Below, one piece after another: positions 63,181-64,000 of a stretch of 64,000 nt of DNA. The position numbers were made by a program, and so were the translations under genes. The notes beneath the pieces were generated by a model. It was not told where the DNA came from and searched no databases. It saw nothing but the letters and a program-made list of their open reading frames with translations. The stretch is taken from NCBI GenBank assembly GCA_039930465.1, contig JBDTTU010000003.1:1-64000 (forward strand), read 5' to 3'. Numbering within the stretch: the first letter of the stretch is position 1; each line of letters starts with the position of its first letter. This DNA comes from LMDS01 sp039930465. GTDB lineage: Bacteria > Pseudomonadota > Gammaproteobacteria > Burkholderiales > Burkholderiaceae_C.

Positions 63181-64000
63181 GCTGCACCTCGCTCTCGGCA
63201 TAACCCAGCACCGCATCGACCAGCGTGAGCAGGTCTTTCTGCAGCGCCGCGAACCCGTCGTGTTTCGAGCGTGTGGCCTCGTCCATGTACAGACGCTTGT
63301 TGATCTCGAGTTGCAGGCTGTGGCGGCGCTTCGCCGGGTTCGAAAACGCCCGCACCAGCTCGACGCCCTTGTACGGGTCGTTGACCTTCACCTGGTAGCC
63401 CATGCCGGTGAGCGCTTCTTGCACGAAGTGGGTGAAGGCCGGTGCGCAGCTTGTGCCGTCGCGGTCGCCGAGCACGAAGTCGGCGCGCTCGCTGCCGGCG
63501 CCACCTTCGCCCTGCGTGCCGGCCACCGCGTTCATCGAATGGCAGTTGATGTGATAGCTGGCGCCGAAACGTTCGTGCGTTGCAGCAATCCATTGCTGCA
63601 ACAAACGCTGGTACGGCGCGTGGTAGTTCGCGATGCGCGCCTCGGTCTCTGCCACCGACAACTGGCGTGCGTAGATCGCGCGGCCGTCGTCGAGCGTGCG
63701 CCAGATCAGCGCCTTGCCCAGCAGGGCCTTGCCACTCGGCACGTGTTCGTGCGGCCAGCGGCCGCCTTCGAGCAGGGCCAGGTCGATGTCGCCGGCGTGG
63801 CGGTTCGGGTCGATGTAGGTGCGCGGGAACTGCGCTGCGATCAGCGCCACGCCGCGCTCGGTGGCGGGCCGGTAGAGCTCGTCGATGAAACAGTCTTCGC
63901 CGTCGCGCAGGTCGAACTCGCTGACGTTGGCTTGCATGTCGGCCGGGAACTCGAAACCCGAGTGCGGCGAGTCGAGCACCAGCGGCACTTGCGGCGCCGC
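63173..64000 (-). CDS. N-formylglutamate amidohydrolase family protein, partial
   Basis: Hydrolyses N-formylglutamate to formate and glutamate in histidine degradation, or a related N-acyl substrate; Zn-dependent. The visible 275 residues start just inside the gene, and the frame continues off the right edge (AAPQVPLVLDSPHSGFEFP). Motifs include the metal-binding DSPHSG, RTYIDPNRHAGDIDLAL and NCHSMNAVAGTQG, and the C-terminal LQLEINKRLYMDE. No other hut gene lies in the window, so the physiological role is open. Confidence 0.88.
   Translation of the reverse strand, partial: AAPQVPLVLDSPHSGFEFPADMQANVSEFDLRDGEDCFIDELYRPATERGVALIAAQFPRTYIDPNRHAGDIDLALLEGGRWPHEHVPSGKALLGKALIWRTLDDGRAIYARQLSVAETEARIANYHAPYQRLLQQWIAATHERFGASYHINCHSMNAVAGTQGEGGAGSERADFVLGDRDGTSCAPAFTHFVQEALTGMGYQVKVNDPYKGVELVRAFSNPAKRRHSLQLEINKRLYMDEATRSKHDGFAALQKDLLTLVDAVLGYAESEVQRA

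Overview
The window is GC-rich, densely coded chromosomal DNA. Its gene set suggests a betaproteobacterium of the order Burkholderiales, probably near the Rubrivivax/Leptothrix/Ideonella group. Supporting signs are a Bug/TctC-type binding protein, TRAP transport linked to uronate oxidation, a GlgE-type glucan operon, and a YbfB/YjiJ-family MFS protein. This placement is inference from gene content only. I see no rRNA or tRNA gene, CRISPR array or insertion sequence.

Layout. 1-6404 (minus): a three-gene alpha-glucan operon read glgB, glgE, treS-maltokinase. 6495-8439: a small membrane protein pair and a divergent LysR regulator. 8471-15935: a hexuronate/aldarate locus with an HpcH/HpaI aldolase, a TctC-type binding protein, a GntR/FCD repressor, uronate dehydrogenase, a TRAP transporter (dctPQM) and a beta-propeller lactonase. 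A near-perfect FCD operator lies between the repressor gene and udh. 16039-28884: mixed housekeeping and envelope genes (MFS, GNAT, SUI1, S41 peptidase lipoprotein, metallo-beta-lactamase-fold hydrolase, RlpA, CPA2 antiporter, lipoproteins) plus a dehydrogenase gene remnant. 28962-30478: a compact type II restriction-modification pair (MT-A70 methyltransferase and BglII-like endonuclease) of visibly lower GC, whose stop codons share one CTAG. 30502-34925 (minus): an ABC-2 exporter, then an ECF42-type sigma factor with two tandem YCII/DGPF proteins.

35157-43762 (plus) is the most unusual part. It is a tight three-gene set encoding a TIR-receiver protein, a 1824-residue protein with two alpha/beta-hydrolase (lipase-like) domains plus a CHAT caspase-like protease domain, and a membrane-anchored TIR-TPR protein. 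Catalytic residues appear intact in the CHAT domain, the second hydrolase and both TIR domains. I interpret it as a candidate conflict/defence or regulated cell-death system. A minus-strand pair further on (46856-49353) encodes an FHA membrane protein and a secreted trypsin-like protease and may be functionally related.

43858-54618 holds a secreted beta/gamma-crystallin/glycine-zipper protein, a thioesterase, a hemolysin-III protein, an SDR, a NitT/TauT-type ABC transporter, a PhoX-family protein and a small secreted protein. 54619-54996 contains the 3' remnant of mmsA, a strong minus-strand terminator and a possible structured RNA. 55149-64000 is mostly core: UPF0149, priA, hemE, cysteine synthase, creBC, a Rossmann/SLOG-like protein and a partial N-formylglutamate amidohydrolase running off the right edge.
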